A stretch of DNA of 64,000 nt, taken from positions 124,001 to 188,000 of the forward strand of contig NZ_JAKSXV010000075.1 in assembly GCF_022829345.1 (NCBI RefSeq). Reading direction: 5' to 3'. Below are positions 8,590 to 17,434 of this stretch, piece by piece. The notes beneath the pieces are model-generated. The model worked only from the letters and a program-made list of their open reading frames with translations. It searched no databases and was not told where the DNA came from. Both the position numbers and the translations under genes were made by a program. The stretch's first letter is position 1, and the number at the start of each line of letters is the position of its first letter. The DNA comes from Methylobacterium sp. J-090. GTDB taxonomy: Bacteria > Pseudomonadota > Alphaproteobacteria > Rhizobiales > Beijerinckiaceae.

Positions 8590-9450
8590 TCAGGCGTCCG
8601 CGCGCGCCAGTTCCAGGTACAGTTCACGCAGCCGCACCGTATGGGGGCCGGGAGCGCCCGTGCCGATCGGTAGCCCGTCGAGTTCCACCACCGGCATCAC
8701 GAAGGCCGAGGCGCTGGTGTAGAAGGCCTCCTGGGCCGCATGGGCCTCGGCCACGGAGAACAGGCGCTCCTCCAGGGCGAGGCCGGCCTCTTCGGCGAGA
8801 CGCAGGACCGCCTGCCGGGTGATGCCGGGCAGGAGCGCCGTGGAGAGCGGACGGGTCACGAGGGTGCCGCCGGCGGTGACGATGAAGGCCGTGGAGGACG
8901 AGCCCTCCGTCACGGCGTCGTCCTCGACCATCCAGGCTTCCGCCACACCGGCGGCGGCGGCCTGCTGCTTGGCCAGGACCTGAGCGAGCAGGGCGATGGA
9001 CTTGATGTCCCGGCGCTTCCAGCGGAGGTCCGGAACGGTGATGACCCGGGCGCCCTTGGCGGCCAGGGGATTGGCCGCCACGGTCTTGGCTTGGGTGAAC
9101 ATCATCACCGTCGGCTTGGTGCCGGCCGGCGGATAGGCGAAGTCGCGCTCGTACACGCCGCGCGTCACCTGCATGTAGACGAGGCCCTCGGTGACGCCGT
9201 TGCGGGCGACGAGCTCCGTCTGCAGGGCGACCCATTCGCCAAGCGTGTGCGGGTTGGCGATGTCGATCTCGCCCAGCGAGCGATCGAGGCGGGCGAGGTG
9301 CGCTTCGTTGTCGACGAGACGGCAATCGAGGATCGCCGAGACCTCGTAGATTCCGTCGGCGAACAGGAAGCCGCGATCCATGATCGGCACCCGCGCCTCG
9401 TCGAAGGGCAGGAAGTCGCCGTTGAGGTAGACGATGCGGGGGTTCGACAC
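8590..9450 (-). CDS. D-amino-acid transaminase (class IV PLP aminotransferase)
   Basis: The 286-residue fold-type IV PLP enzyme interconverts D-alanine/2-oxoglutarate with pyruvate/D-glutamate and supplies D-amino acids to peptidoglycan. The N-terminus MSNPRIVYLNGDFLPFDEA and MDRGFLFADGIYE (about residues 24-36) are D-transaminase signatures. RWKRRDIKSI places the Schiff-base lysine at about residue 150. The start is GTG (9450-9448). The gene lies 60 bases downstream of purB on the same strand. Branched-chain or 4-amino-4-deoxychorismate activity occurs in the same fold, but the WKRRDIKS block favours a D-amino-acid enzyme. Confidence 0.85.
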   Translation of the reverse strand: MSNPRIVYLNGDFLPFDEARVPIMDRGFLFADGIYEVSAILDCRLVDNEAHLARLDRSLGEIDIANPHTLGEWVALQTELVARNGVTEGLVYMQVTRGVYERDFAYPPAGTKPTVMMFTQAKTVAANPLAAKGARVITVPDLRWKRRDIKSIALLAQVLAKQQAAAAGVAEAWMVEDDAVTEGSSSTAFIVTAGGTLVTRPLSTALLPGITRQAVLRLAEEAGLALEERLFSVAEAHAAQEAFYTSASAFVMPVVELDGLPIGTGAPGPHTVRLRELYLELARADA

Positions 9451-9510
9451 GGGCTGGACCTCTGGTCGCCGGAGCGGCTGTGGTTCGACGCAGGAATCGT
9501 GCGATGGAGC

Positions 9511-10818
9511 TCAGGCCGCCCCGAAGACTCGCGAAAAAATCGTGTCGACGTGCTTGAAGTGGTAGCCGAGGTCGAAGCAATCCTCGATCTGCTCGGGAGT
9601 CAGTGCGGCGGTGACGTCGGTGTCGGCCTTGAGCAGGGTGAGGAAGTCGCCCTCGCCGCGCCAGACCGGCATGGCGTTGCGCTGGACCAGCCGGTACGAA
9701 TCCTCGCGGGAAACGCCGGCCTGGGTCAACGCCAGGAGCACGCGCTGCGAGTGGACGAGGCCGCCGAGCTTGTCGAGGTTGCGCTGCATCTGCTCGGGGT
9801 AGATCAGCAGCTTGTCGATGACGCCGGTGAGGCGGCCCAGGGCGAAGTCCAGGGTCACGGTGGCATCGGGGCCGATCATCCGCTCGACGGAGGAGTGCGA
9901 GATGTCGCGCTCGTGCCAGAGGGCGACGTTCTCCATGGCGGGCAGCGCGTAGGAGCGCACCATGCGGGCGAGGCCCGTGAGGTTCTCGGTGAGCACGGGG
10001 TTGCGCTTGTGCGGCATGGCCGACGAGCCCTTCTGCCCTTCCGAGAAGAACTCTTCCGCTTCCAGTACCTCCGTGCGCTGGAGGTGGCGCACTTCGATGG
10101 ACAGGCGCTCGACGGAGCTCGCCACGACACCGAGAGTCGCGAAGAACATGGCGTGGCGGTCGCGCGGGATCACCTGGGTCGAGACCGGTTCGGGCGACAG
10201 GCCCATGGCCTTCGCCACGTATTCCTCCACGCGCGGATCGATGTTGGCGAAGGTGCCGACCGCCCCCGAGATGGCGCAGGTCGCCACTTCCTCGCGCGCC
10301 GTCACGAGGCGGGCGCGGTTGCGCTCGAACTCGGCGTAAGCTTGCGCAAGCTTGAGCCCGAAGGTGACGGGCTCGGCGTGGATGCCGTGCGAGCGGCCGA
10401 TGGTCGGCGTCATCCTGTGCTCGAAGGCCCGGCGCTTGATCGCGGCGAGCAGGGCGTCGACATCGGCGATGAGCAGGTCGGCGGCGCGCACCAGCTGCAC
10501 GTTGAAGCAGGTGTCGAGCACGTCCGACGAGGTCATGCCCTGGTGGACGAAGCGCGCCTCGGGGCCGACGATCTCGGCCAGATGCGTCAGGAAGGCGATG
10601 ACGTCGTGCTTCGTCACCGCCTCGATGGCGTCGATGCGCGCGACATCGAACACCGCGTCGCGGCCCTTCTCCCAGATCGTGTCGGCGGCGGTTTTGGGCA
10701 CCACGCCGATCTCGGCGAGTGCCGTCGTGGCGTGGGCCTCGATCTCGAACCAGATCTTGAAGCGGGTCTCGGGCGACCAGATCGCGGTCATCTCGGGGCG
10801 GCTGTAACGGGGGATCAT
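9511..10818 (-). CDS. purB: Adenylosuccinate lyase
   Basis: The 435-residue homotetrameric fumarase/aspartase-superfamily enzyme cleaves SAICAR and adenylosuccinate in purine synthesis. Diagnostic blocks are TSSDVLDTC (about 85-93), the signature loop KGSSAMPHKRNPV with its catalytic serine, and MIPRYSRPEM at the N-terminus. ATG 10818 was chosen over the 17-residue upstream extension because MIPRYSR is the usual bacterial start. It sits upstream of the D-amino-acid transaminase in one transcript. Confidence 0.97.
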   Translation of the reverse strand: MIPRYSRPEMTAIWSPETRFKIWFEIEAHATTALAEIGVVPKTAADTIWEKGRDAVFDVARIDAIEAVTKHDVIAFLTHLAEIVGPEARFVHQGMTSSDVLDTCFNVQLVRAADLLIADVDALLAAIKRRAFEHRMTPTIGRSHGIHAEPVTFGLKLAQAYAEFERNRARLVTAREEVATCAISGAVGTFANIDPRVEEYVAKAMGLSPEPVSTQVIPRDRHAMFFATLGVVASSVERLSIEVRHLQRTEVLEAEEFFSEGQKGSSAMPHKRNPVLTENLTGLARMVRSYALPAMENVALWHERDISHSSVERMIGPDATVTLDFALGRLTGVIDKLLIYPEQMQRNLDKLGGLVHSQRVLLALTQAGVSREDSYRLVQRNAMPVWRGEGDFLTLLKADTDVTAALTPEQIEDCFDLGYHFKHVDTIFSRVFGAA

Positions 10819-10911
10819 GGGCGCCTCGAAATTTTCGCGATGCGAAGTGTGATGAGGGGCGCCTAGCATGGGCGAGGGGGCCGCCTCAACCGCGTGTCCC
10901 CCTCGGGCGTC

Positions 10912-11547
10912 TCAGGCCCGGGCGATCCGCGCGATCCAGGCCTGGGTCGTCGTCACGTCGGCCTGGGACAGGCCGTGGCCCACGCGCAGAACCGTGTGCT
11001 CGACCCGGGCGCCGGATGCGCGGAGGCGGTCGGTCAGCGACCGCACGTTCGCCTCCGGCACGATGGGGTCCTGCGCACCCGAGAGCATCAGGACGGGCAG
11101 GCCCGTGAGGTCGGGCTCCGGGAGCACGGCGAGCGGCCGCATCGGACGCAGGAGCACGGCCCCGGCGAGGACGCCAGGATGCAGCAGCAGAACGGCGGCG
11201 GCGATGTTGGCGCCGTTGGAGAAGCCGAGCGCCACGGGCGCGGGGAGACCGTAGGCCGCCCGCGCCCCGGCGACGAAAGACGCGAGATCGGCCGCGCGCC
11301 GGCGCACGTCGTCCTCGTCGAACACGCCCTCGGCGAGGCGCCGGAAGAAGCGCGGCATCCCGTTCTCCAGCACGGGTCCGCGCGGCGACAGCAGGGCCGC
11401 CCCCGGCGCCACGGTGCGGCCGAAGGGCAGGAGGTCCGATTCGTCGCCGCCGGTGCCGTGGAGGACGAGCAGGGGCGGGCGGTCGGCCGCCGTCGCCGCC
11501 TCGAAGCGGTGGACGAAGGCGAGGGCGGTCGGGTCGGGCGCGGTCAT
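10912..11547 (-). CDS. Alpha/beta hydrolase, MhqD/dienelactone-hydrolase-like carboxylesterase
   Basis: The 211-residue enzyme has the oxyanion block LLVLHGTGGDE (about residues 25-35), the nucleophile elbow LGFSNGANI (Ser about 114), and a C-terminal VGHGLSQ block supplying His (about 193). These are typical of the phospholipase/carboxylesterase family to which MhqD belongs. The gene follows the MhqO-like dioxygenase on the same strand with a 200-base gap that contains a short palindromic repeat. In Bacillus, mhqD and mhqO are co-regulated for quinone/azo-compound stress; similar roles here are inference from gene pairing. Confidence 0.8.
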   Translation of the reverse strand: MTAPDPTALAFVHRFEAATAADRPPLLVLHGTGGDESDLLPFGRTVAPGAALLSPRGPVLENGMPRFFRRLAEGVFDEDDVRRRAADLASFVAGARAAYGLPAPVALGFSNGANIAAAVLLLHPGVLAGAVLLRPMRPLAVLPEPDLTGLPVLMLSGAQDPIVPEANVRSLTDRLRASGARVEHTVLRVGHGLSQADVTTTQAWIARIARA

Positions 11548-11658
11548 GACGATCCTCCGGGCGATTGTTTGGAAGGGCGGCCGGCCCACTGGATGCGGGC
11601 CGGGGCGAAGGAACGGGAGATGTCTGGTCGCAACGAATCGAAAGGCCGCGACAGTGCT

Positions 11659-11679
11659 CCCTCTCCTGAAAGGAGAGGG
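11659..11679. repeat. Short copy of the CCCTCTCC/GGAGAGGG intergenic palindrome family
   Basis: A 21-nt palindrome (CCCTCTCCT...AGGAGAGGG) flanked by GACAGTGCT on the left and GACCCGCG on the right. The same flanks border other copies at 40674 and 63461. It lies between the dioxygenase and hydrolase genes and may form an RNA hairpin. Confidence 0.85.
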
Positions 11680-11747
11680 GACCCGCGATTCACCTCAGCT
11701 TCCCGCCAGAGGTGCAAACGTGGCGAGTTGATTGACCGGAGTTCACC

Positions 11748-12677
11748 TCAAGCGAGGGGCGGCAGGGCTGCCTCGATCCGAGCGCGGTGCGGCTCCAGGC
11801 CGGTGGGGAGCTTCAGCCTGGTGCCGAGCTCGGCCACGGTCTCGTCCGCGTCGAAGCCCGGCACGTCGGTGGCGATCTCGAAGAGCACGCCGCCGGGCTC
11901 GCGGAAGTAGACCGAGCGGAAATAGGCCCGGTCGCGCTGCTCCGTGACGCCGAGGCCGTGGCGCGTGGTCAGCGCCTCGACCATCGCCGCCTGCGCGGCG
12001 TCGTCCGCCGCCCGGAAGGCAATGTGGTGGACGGAGCCCGCGCCCTGACGACCGCGCAGGAACTCGCCGACCGCCCGCAGGGTGACGAACCCGCCCTCCG
12101 CGGCACCGCTGGCGTAGCGGGTGGAAGAGCCCTCCCGCGCATCCTCGGTGAAGCCGAGAACGTCGGTGAGGATGGCGGCCGTCGGCTCCGCCTCGCCGAG
12201 CAGCAGGGTGACGCCGTGCAGGCCCCGGATGGCATGCTCGGCCGGCACGTCAGCGCCGGTCCAGGCCGGCGCATCGCCCGCCTCGGCGACGCCGACGAGG
12301 GCCAGCATCATCCCGTCGGGATCGCGCAACCGCAGGGTCGGCTGGCCCATCACCGCGACGGGGGCCTCGTGGGTGACGCCTTTCGCGACGAGGCGCTGCA
12401 CCCACCAGCCGATGGCGGCGCGCGGCACCCGGAACGCGGTCTCGCCCGTCTCGCCGACGCCGACCCGGCCGGGGGCCGCGTGGGGGATGGGGAAGAACGT
12501 CAGGATCGTGCCGGGCCGGCCGGTCTCGTCGCCGTAATAGAGGTGGTAGGTGCCCGGATCGTCAAAGTTGACGGTCTTCTTCACCAGCCGGAGGCCGAGG
12601 GTGTCCGTGTAAAAGTCGAGATTGCGCGCCGCCGAGCCGGAAAAGGCGGTGACGTGGTGGAGGCCGTGGTTGCTCAT
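11748..12677 (-). CDS. Ring-cleaving dioxygenase, VOC/glyoxalase superfamily (MhqO-like)
   Basis: The 309-residue protein has two vicinal-oxygen-chelate halves. The first begins MSNHGLHHVTAFSG with a metal-ligand histidine near residue 8. The second half includes IRGLHGVTLL and GSVHHIAFRAADD (His at about 217). Its end carries YFREPGGVLFEIATD with the metal-ligand glutamate. This layout matches MhqO/LinE-type hydroquinone ring-cleaving dioxygenases that need Fe(II). It is divergent from a LysR regulator across a 92-base promoter region containing a dyad. Confidence 0.83.
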   Translation of the reverse strand: MSNHGLHHVTAFSGSAARNLDFYTDTLGLRLVKKTVNFDDPGTYHLYYGDETGRPGTILTFFPIPHAAPGRVGVGETGETAFRVPRAAIGWWVQRLVAKGVTHEAPVAVMGQPTLRLRDPDGMMLALVGVAEAGDAPAWTGADVPAEHAIRGLHGVTLLLGEAEPTAAILTDVLGFTEDAREGSSTRYASGAAEGGFVTLRAVGEFLRGRQGAGSVHHIAFRAADDAAQAAMVEALTTRHGLGVTEQRDRAYFRSVYFREPGGVLFEIATDVPGFDADETVAELGTRLKLPTGLEPHRARIEAALPPLA

Positions 12678-12731
12678 GGCATTGTCTCCTTCTGCTGGAA
12701 ACAAGATGGCCCTTGCCGCCCCCCTCGAAAA

Positions 12732-12759
12732 CGGAAACGATGGAAACACATCGTTTCCG
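12732..12759. promoter_or_regulatory. Inverted repeat in the divergent lysR / dioxygenase promoter
   Basis: CGGAAACGAT (12732-12741) and ATCGTTTCCG (12750-12759) form a perfect 10-bp dyad with an 8-bp spacer, 11 bases upstream of the LysR ATG and 55 bases upstream of the dioxygenase ATG. LysR proteins classically bind such dyads in their divergent promoters, so autoregulation plus control of the dioxygenase is likely. Confidence 0.7.
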
Positions 12760-12769
12760 GAATTTACCC

Positions 12770-13750
12770 ATGAAGCTCCCCGATTTCGAGGCCTGGGCGG
12801 TGTTCGCCAAGGTGGCCGAGACCGGCTCGTTCGGGCAGGCGGCCCGCGACCTCGGGGTCTCACCCGGCACCGTGTCGAAGGCGGTGGGACGACTGGAGGC
12901 CCGCATCGGCGCCCGCCTGTTCCACCGGACCTCGCGCAAGCTGGCGCTGACAGAATCGGGCCTCGCCGCGCGGGACGGCGCGGCCCGGCTCCTCGCCGAG
13001 GGCGAGGCGGCGGAGGCTGAGGCCCGCGACGGGGCGGCGGCCCCGCGCGGGCGGGTGCGGCTCGCCGCGCCCATGTCGTTCGGGGTGACGCACGTGGCGC
13101 CCCTGCTGCCGGACTTCCTGGCCGCGCATCCGGGCCTGACCATCGACCTGCATCTCAGCGACGCCCTCGTCGACCTCGTCGGCGGCGGGTTCGACATCGC
13201 CCTGCGCATCGCGGCCCTCGCCGATTCGTCCCTGCGCACGCGCCGGCTCTGCACGGTCCACCGCTCCCTCGTGGGCGCGCCGATTTATCTCGCGGCCCAG
13301 GGACGGCCGGAGCATCCGCACGACCTCGCCCGCCACGCCTGCCTCGGCTACGCCTACCTGCCGAGCCCCGACCGCTGGCGCTTCCTCGGCCCGGACGGCA
13401 CCGAGGCCGTGGTGATCCCCGGCGGGCCGCTACGCGCCAACAACGCCGATGCGTTGGCGCCGGCCCTGCGCGCCGGGCTCGGCCTCGCGGTGCAGCCCGA
13501 CTTCATGCTGTGGGACGACCTCGCCGCCGGGCGCCTGGAACGGGTCCTCCCCGGCTGGTCGCCGCCGCCCATCGCCCTCCACCTCATGACGCCGCCGGGC
13601 GATCCGCGCCCGGCCCGGGTCACGGCGCTGGCGGATTACCTCGCCCGCAGGCTGGCGGCGGCCCCGTGGGCGCAATCGGGTCCGCCCGTCACGGACTCTT
13701 CTTCGGATGCGGCGCGGGTCCCCTCTCCTGAAAGGAGAGGGACAGGGTGA
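12770..13750 (+). CDS. LysR-family transcriptional regulator
   Basis: The 326-residue regulator has an N-terminal winged helix (MKLPDFEAWAVFAKVAETGSF, with SPGTVSKAVGRLEARIGARLFHRTSR about residues 30-55) and a periplasmic-binding-protein-like effector domain from about 90. It diverges from the ring-cleaving dioxygenase and probably senses a quinone or aromatic compound, which is inference. The ATG at 12770 aligns with the usual LysR start; an upstream ATG at 12740 would sit inside the operator dyad. The last ~11 residues (VPSPERRGTG) are encoded by an intergenic repeat that begins at 13721, so the C-terminus looks extended by repeat insertion. Confidence 0.88.
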   Translation: MKLPDFEAWAVFAKVAETGSFGQAARDLGVSPGTVSKAVGRLEARIGARLFHRTSRKLALTESGLAARDGAARLLAEGEAAEAEARDGAAAPRGRVRLAAPMSFGVTHVAPLLPDFLAAHPGLTIDLHLSDALVDLVGGGFDIALRIAALADSSLRTRRLCTVHRSLVGAPIYLAAQGRPEHPHDLARHACLGYAYLPSPDRWRFLGPDGTEAVVIPGGPLRANNADALAPALRAGLGLAVQPDFMLWDDLAAGRLERVLPGWSPPPIALHLMTPPGDPRPARVTALADYLARRLAAAPWAQSGPPVTDSSSDAARVPSPERRGTG

Positions 13751-13812
13751 GGTGTGTGGATTCTCCGGAGCGTTCGCACACCTCACCCCAGCCCTCTCCT
13801 TCCAGGAGAGGG
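13721..13812. repeat. Long (92-nt) copy of the CCCTCTCC palindromic repeat
   Basis: Two 21-nt palindromes (13721-13741 and 13792-13812) that are near reverse complements of each other flank a 50-nt core. The core has its own dyad (GGTGAGGTGTG near 13746-13756 and CACACCTCACC near 13777-13787). The left flank is GCGGGTC and the right flank GCCTGTCGC, as in the short copies. The element encodes the C-terminal tail of the LysR protein and lies 62 bases beyond the end of the convergent jetC-like gene. Confidence 0.9.
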
Positions 13813-13873
13813 GGCCTGTCGCACCTCACACGGATGCGAAGAGTCGTCCGGCTATCGGATCGAAGACATGCGT

Positions 13874-16800
13874 TCACGCCGCCGCGTCGGACGAGCGAAA
13901 GCCCTCGATCCCCTGGCGTTCCGGGTTGATGGCGGCGAGCGCGCGCTTGGCCGCCTCCAGGGGGTGCTCGGATTCGATGCGCACACCCTTGAGGTCTGGA
14001 CTCTTGTAGACGGTGACGATGGTGTCCATCACCTCGGTGAGCGTCGTGCGCTTGTCCTCGGGCGCGGCGATGAGGAGCTGCAGGCCCCAGGCCTGGTAGA
14101 GGTCGACGAGGGCCTGGGAGTTGCGCACGTCGAGCTTCGAGAACGCCTCGTCGAGGAGGCAGAGGCCCAGCCCCGGATTCTCGTCGCCGGGCCGGTCGCC
14201 GGGGTAGTAGGCCGAGGCCAGCGAGGCCGCGATGGCGACGTAGAACGGCGCCTGCGCCTCGCCGCCGGACCCGCGCAGGGCCCGGTTCGACATGGTGGTG
14301 CGGTTGCCGGCGGCGTCGCGCATGCCGATCTCGTAGACGAAGTAGTTGCGGTAGTCGGCGAGCCGCGCCGCGCTCTCCTCGCCGGCGATGAGGGCGGAGA
14401 TCTCCTCAATGGCCGCCGAGAGCGGGCCGTCGGGGGGCGTCGTGCCCTCGCCCGGCAGGATCGCCTGGGCGGCGTCGGGCGAGCGCGCCACTTCCGTCGC
14501 CAGCGCGTGGACGGCGGCGTAGCGCCGGTCGACGGCCGCCTCGAAGGCGTAGGTCTGGCCCGTGAAGGTCTGGCTCGACAGGCGCTCGTTCAGGGCGTCG
14601 AGGCGGGCGCGGACCCGCTCGAACTTGTCGGCGAGGCGCGTCAGCAGGTCCTCGGTCATCAGGCGACGCATCTCGCCCTCGGCCCGCACGGCCTGGTCGC
14701 GGTAGCGCCTGAGTTCATGGCCCGCGACTTCGTCGTAGGCCCGCCGGGTCCAGCCGTAGCCGAACGAGGCCGGGGCGTCGCCGCGCCCGAGGGGATTGTC
14801 GATGCGCCACTGCACGCAATACTCGGCCAAGTCCCGCTCGGCGGTGCGGCCCTGCGTGCGGGCCGTCTCCAGGGCCTCGCGGGCGGCGCTGCGCGCGGCG
14901 GTGGCGGCGGCCCCCAGTTCCTTAGCGTCGAGGCCGGCGAGGTCGGCGCGGGCCTTGGCCACGGCCCTCGGATCGAATCCCTCGGGGCGCACCAGCCGGA
15001 TGCGGACGGTGTCGCCGCCGACCCAGCGGGCATGGGCCGCGCGCCGGGCCCCGAGGGCCGCACGGGCCGCCTCGCGGGAGGACGCGACCTTGGCCTTCAG
15101 GCCCGCCTCTTCGCCGAGCAGGGCGTCGCGCTTGGGCTCCAGCACTTGCACGAGTTCGGTGAGGTAGGCCGAGCGCTCCTTGGCAAGTTCCTTGAGCTCG
15201 GCTTCGAGGGCGCCCGTATCGGCCTTTTCCACACTCTCCCGCTCGGTGGTGAGGCTGCGGCGACGGCCCTCGATGGCGTCGCACTCGGCCCGCAGGCCGG
15301 GCAGATCGATGGGCGCCTCGGCCAGACGGAGTTTGAGCCCGGCGGCGATGCGGGCGGCCTCGCGCAGGACCCCGGCCTCGCCGCGCAGGCGCCGCGCCTC
15401 GGCCACCGCCCGCTCCATGGCGTCGCGCCCCTCCTGGGTCGGGCCGCGGCTGCCCCGCGTCATCATCAGCTGGACCGGGCGCACCACCGAATAGGCCATG
15501 CCGGACGTCGAGCGTCCGCTCGGCGCCACGGCGCGGCTCATATGGGCGAGGGCCGCGTCGTCGGGGGCGAGGTCGTAGCCGCCGAGACGCGCGGCGAGGA
15601 ACGCCTCGGCATGGGGGTCGCGGGTCTCGATCATGCCGAGCGGGCCGTCGTCGTAGCGCCCGCCCCGGCGCCGGGCGGTGTCCGTGGTCTTGACCAGAAG
15701 GCAGCGATAGAACTGCGCCTTGCGGGCTTCGAGATGGGCGAAGGCCTGGTTCAACCGGTCGGGCTGGACCACCAGGGCCTCGCGGGCACCGCCGAGCAGG
15801 CCTTCCAGGGCCATGCCCCATTTCGGCTCGACGATCTCGGCGAGTTCACAGATCGGCACGGCGTCGATCCCGAGGCGCGCGAGCTCGTCGCGAAACGCCG
15901 CGACATCCGAGGACAGGCGCGCGCCCTTGGCCGCCCCGCCGCCGGCGAAGGGCGCCGACAGGGCCTGCGCCTCCGTTTCCGCCGCGCGGGCGCGCAGGGC
16001 CATGTCCTCGGCCGCCGTGTCGAGGGGGCCGGCGATGTCGGGCAGGTCGAGAAGCCCCGCCACCAGGGCACCGAGGGGACCGTCGGAGCGCAGGGTCTCC
16101 TCGGGCGGGGCCTCGCGGCGGAGCCCCGCGCGGGTGCAGGCCTCGACGAAGCGGGCGGCGCCTGCGTCGATGCGGCGGACCTCGCCGATCACCGCCGAGA
16201 GGCGGGCGACATCCTGGATCAGGCCGACGAGGCCGGTGACGCGAAGCGTCAGGTCGCGACGGTCGCGGGTGAGCACGGCGAGGCCGGCATCCGAGGCGGC
16301 GAGCCGCCCCTGCGCCAGGGTGCCGGCCATCATCGCCTTCTTCTCGGCGATCTCGCCGTCGATGTCGCGCACGAAGCCCTGGCTCGTCGTCACGCTCTCG
16401 CGGGCGATGCGCAGGCGCTCGGCCACATCGGCGAGGCCCGTGCGGGCGCCGGTGTACTCGACCACGCGGCGGCGGAGATCGGCGCCGGCGGCGCGCAGGT
16501 CGTCGAGGGCGGCCGACAGGCTCGCCTCGGCCCAGGTCTCGTAGCGGGCGAGGATGCGGCCGAGATGCGACAGGCGCCGCTCCAGCTCCTCGATGGTCTC
16601 GAGGAGGCGGCGCCAGTTCTCCACCGATTGCCGGATGCGGGCGACGTCGAGGGGCTCGGGCTCCAGCACGAAGGAGCGCACGAAGGCGGACGAATCGAAG
16701 ATCGGCTTGAAGGCCACGGCGTTGGAGAAGGTGCGCAGGAAGTGGCGGGGTTCGGGCACGGGCGCGCCCTCGCGCAGGAGCCCGAGCACCTCCGCCGTGA

Positions 16801-17434
16801 AGCGCTCGCCCGAGGCGCGGAACTCCTCGAAGGTCTCGGAGCGGATGCGCAGGTCCTTGGCGATCTCGGCCCAGGGCGCGACGAAGGAGCCGTCCGGCGT
16901 CTCGCGGACGTAATCGGCGATCTCGAAGCGGTGGCCGGTGCAGACGAAGCGCGACAGGGTGGTCTCGCGGCTGTCCTCGGCCCGCGCGGCCAGCGCCAGC
17001 CCGACGGAGACGACGCGGCCCGAGACCGGGTTCTCGAACACGAGCACGATAAGGGTCTCGCAAGCCTCGCGGGTCGGGCGCCCGCCCTCGGCCGGGTCGC
17101 TGATCCAGCCGAGGCAGTAGTCCCGCACCGTGCGGGCGGAGCGGCCCGAGGCCGAGGCGTTGAGGGCCAGGCGGCTCGCGTTGTTGCCGGCCAGCACCGT
17201 CCCGACGGCGTCGAAGATCGTCGACTTGCCCGCCCCCGTCGGCCCGACGAGGGCCGTCGCGCCGCGAATGCGAATCTGCTCGCGCCGGATCAGGTACCAG
17301 TTCGAGAGGGCGATGTCGGTGAGGCGATACACGAAGGCCGGCTGATTTTTGCACGCTGCGAAGGATCGTCGGGCCTTCGGTCGCATGGGCGGGGGCGGCG
17401 AGGCAAGCCGGCCGGGGCGATCAGGCGGCGTCAT
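13874..17434 (-). CDS. Wadjet/MukB-like SMC ATPase (JetC homologue)
   Basis: The 1186-residue protein has Walker A GPTGAGKST at about residues 64-72, heptad-rich coiled coils on either side of a central hinge-like domain (about 455-640), and a C-terminal ABC signature (RGSGGEAQAPFY) and Walker B (LGLCLLDEAFSKLD). This is the layout of MukB/MksB/JetC ATPases. The ATG at 17434 overlaps the end of the JetB-like gene by 14 bases, pointing to translational coupling; an internal ATG at 17386 is possible. In Wadjet, JetABC extrude DNA loops and JetD cleaves small circular plasmids. No JetD lies adjacent here, which makes a condensin-like MksBEF role equally plausible. Confidence 0.85.
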   Translation of the reverse strand: MTPPDRPGRLASPPPPMRPKARRSFAACKNQPAFVYRLTDIALSNWYLIRREQIRIRGATALVGPTGAGKSTIFDAVGTVLAGNNASRLALNASASGRSARTVRDYCLGWISDPAEGGRPTREACETLIVLVFENPVSGRVVSVGLALAARAEDSRETTLSRFVCTGHRFEIADYVRETPDGSFVAPWAEIAKDLRIRSETFEEFRASGERFTAEVLGLLREGAPVPEPRHFLRTFSNAVAFKPIFDSSAFVRSFVLEPEPLDVARIRQSVENWRRLLETIEELERRLSHLGRILARYETWAEASLSAALDDLRAAGADLRRRVVEYTGARTGLADVAERLRIARESVTTSQGFVRDIDGEIAEKKAMMAGTLAQGRLAASDAGLAVLTRDRRDLTLRVTGLVGLIQDVARLSAVIGEVRRIDAGAARFVEACTRAGLRREAPPEETLRSDGPLGALVAGLLDLPDIAGPLDTAAEDMALRARAAETEAQALSAPFAGGGAAKGARLSSDVAAFRDELARLGIDAVPICELAEIVEPKWGMALEGLLGGAREALVVQPDRLNQAFAHLEARKAQFYRCLLVKTTDTARRRGGRYDDGPLGMIETRDPHAEAFLAARLGGYDLAPDDAALAHMSRAVAPSGRSTSGMAYSVVRPVQLMMTRGSRGPTQEGRDAMERAVAEARRLRGEAGVLREAARIAAGLKLRLAEAPIDLPGLRAECDAIEGRRRSLTTERESVEKADTGALEAELKELAKERSAYLTELVQVLEPKRDALLGEEAGLKAKVASSREAARAALGARRAAHARWVGGDTVRIRLVRPEGFDPRAVAKARADLAGLDAKELGAAATAARSAAREALETARTQGRTAERDLAEYCVQWRIDNPLGRGDAPASFGYGWTRRAYDEVAGHELRRYRDQAVRAEGEMRRLMTEDLLTRLADKFERVRARLDALNERLSSQTFTGQTYAFEAAVDRRYAAVHALATEVARSPDAAQAILPGEGTTPPDGPLSAAIEEISALIAGEESAARLADYRNYFVYEIGMRDAAGNRTTMSNRALRGSGGEAQAPFYVAIAASLASAYYPGDRPGDENPGLGLCLLDEAFSKLDVRNSQALVDLYQAWGLQLLIAAPEDKRTTLTEVMDTIVTVYKSPDLKGVRIESEHPLEAAKRALAAINPERQGIEGFRSSDAAA

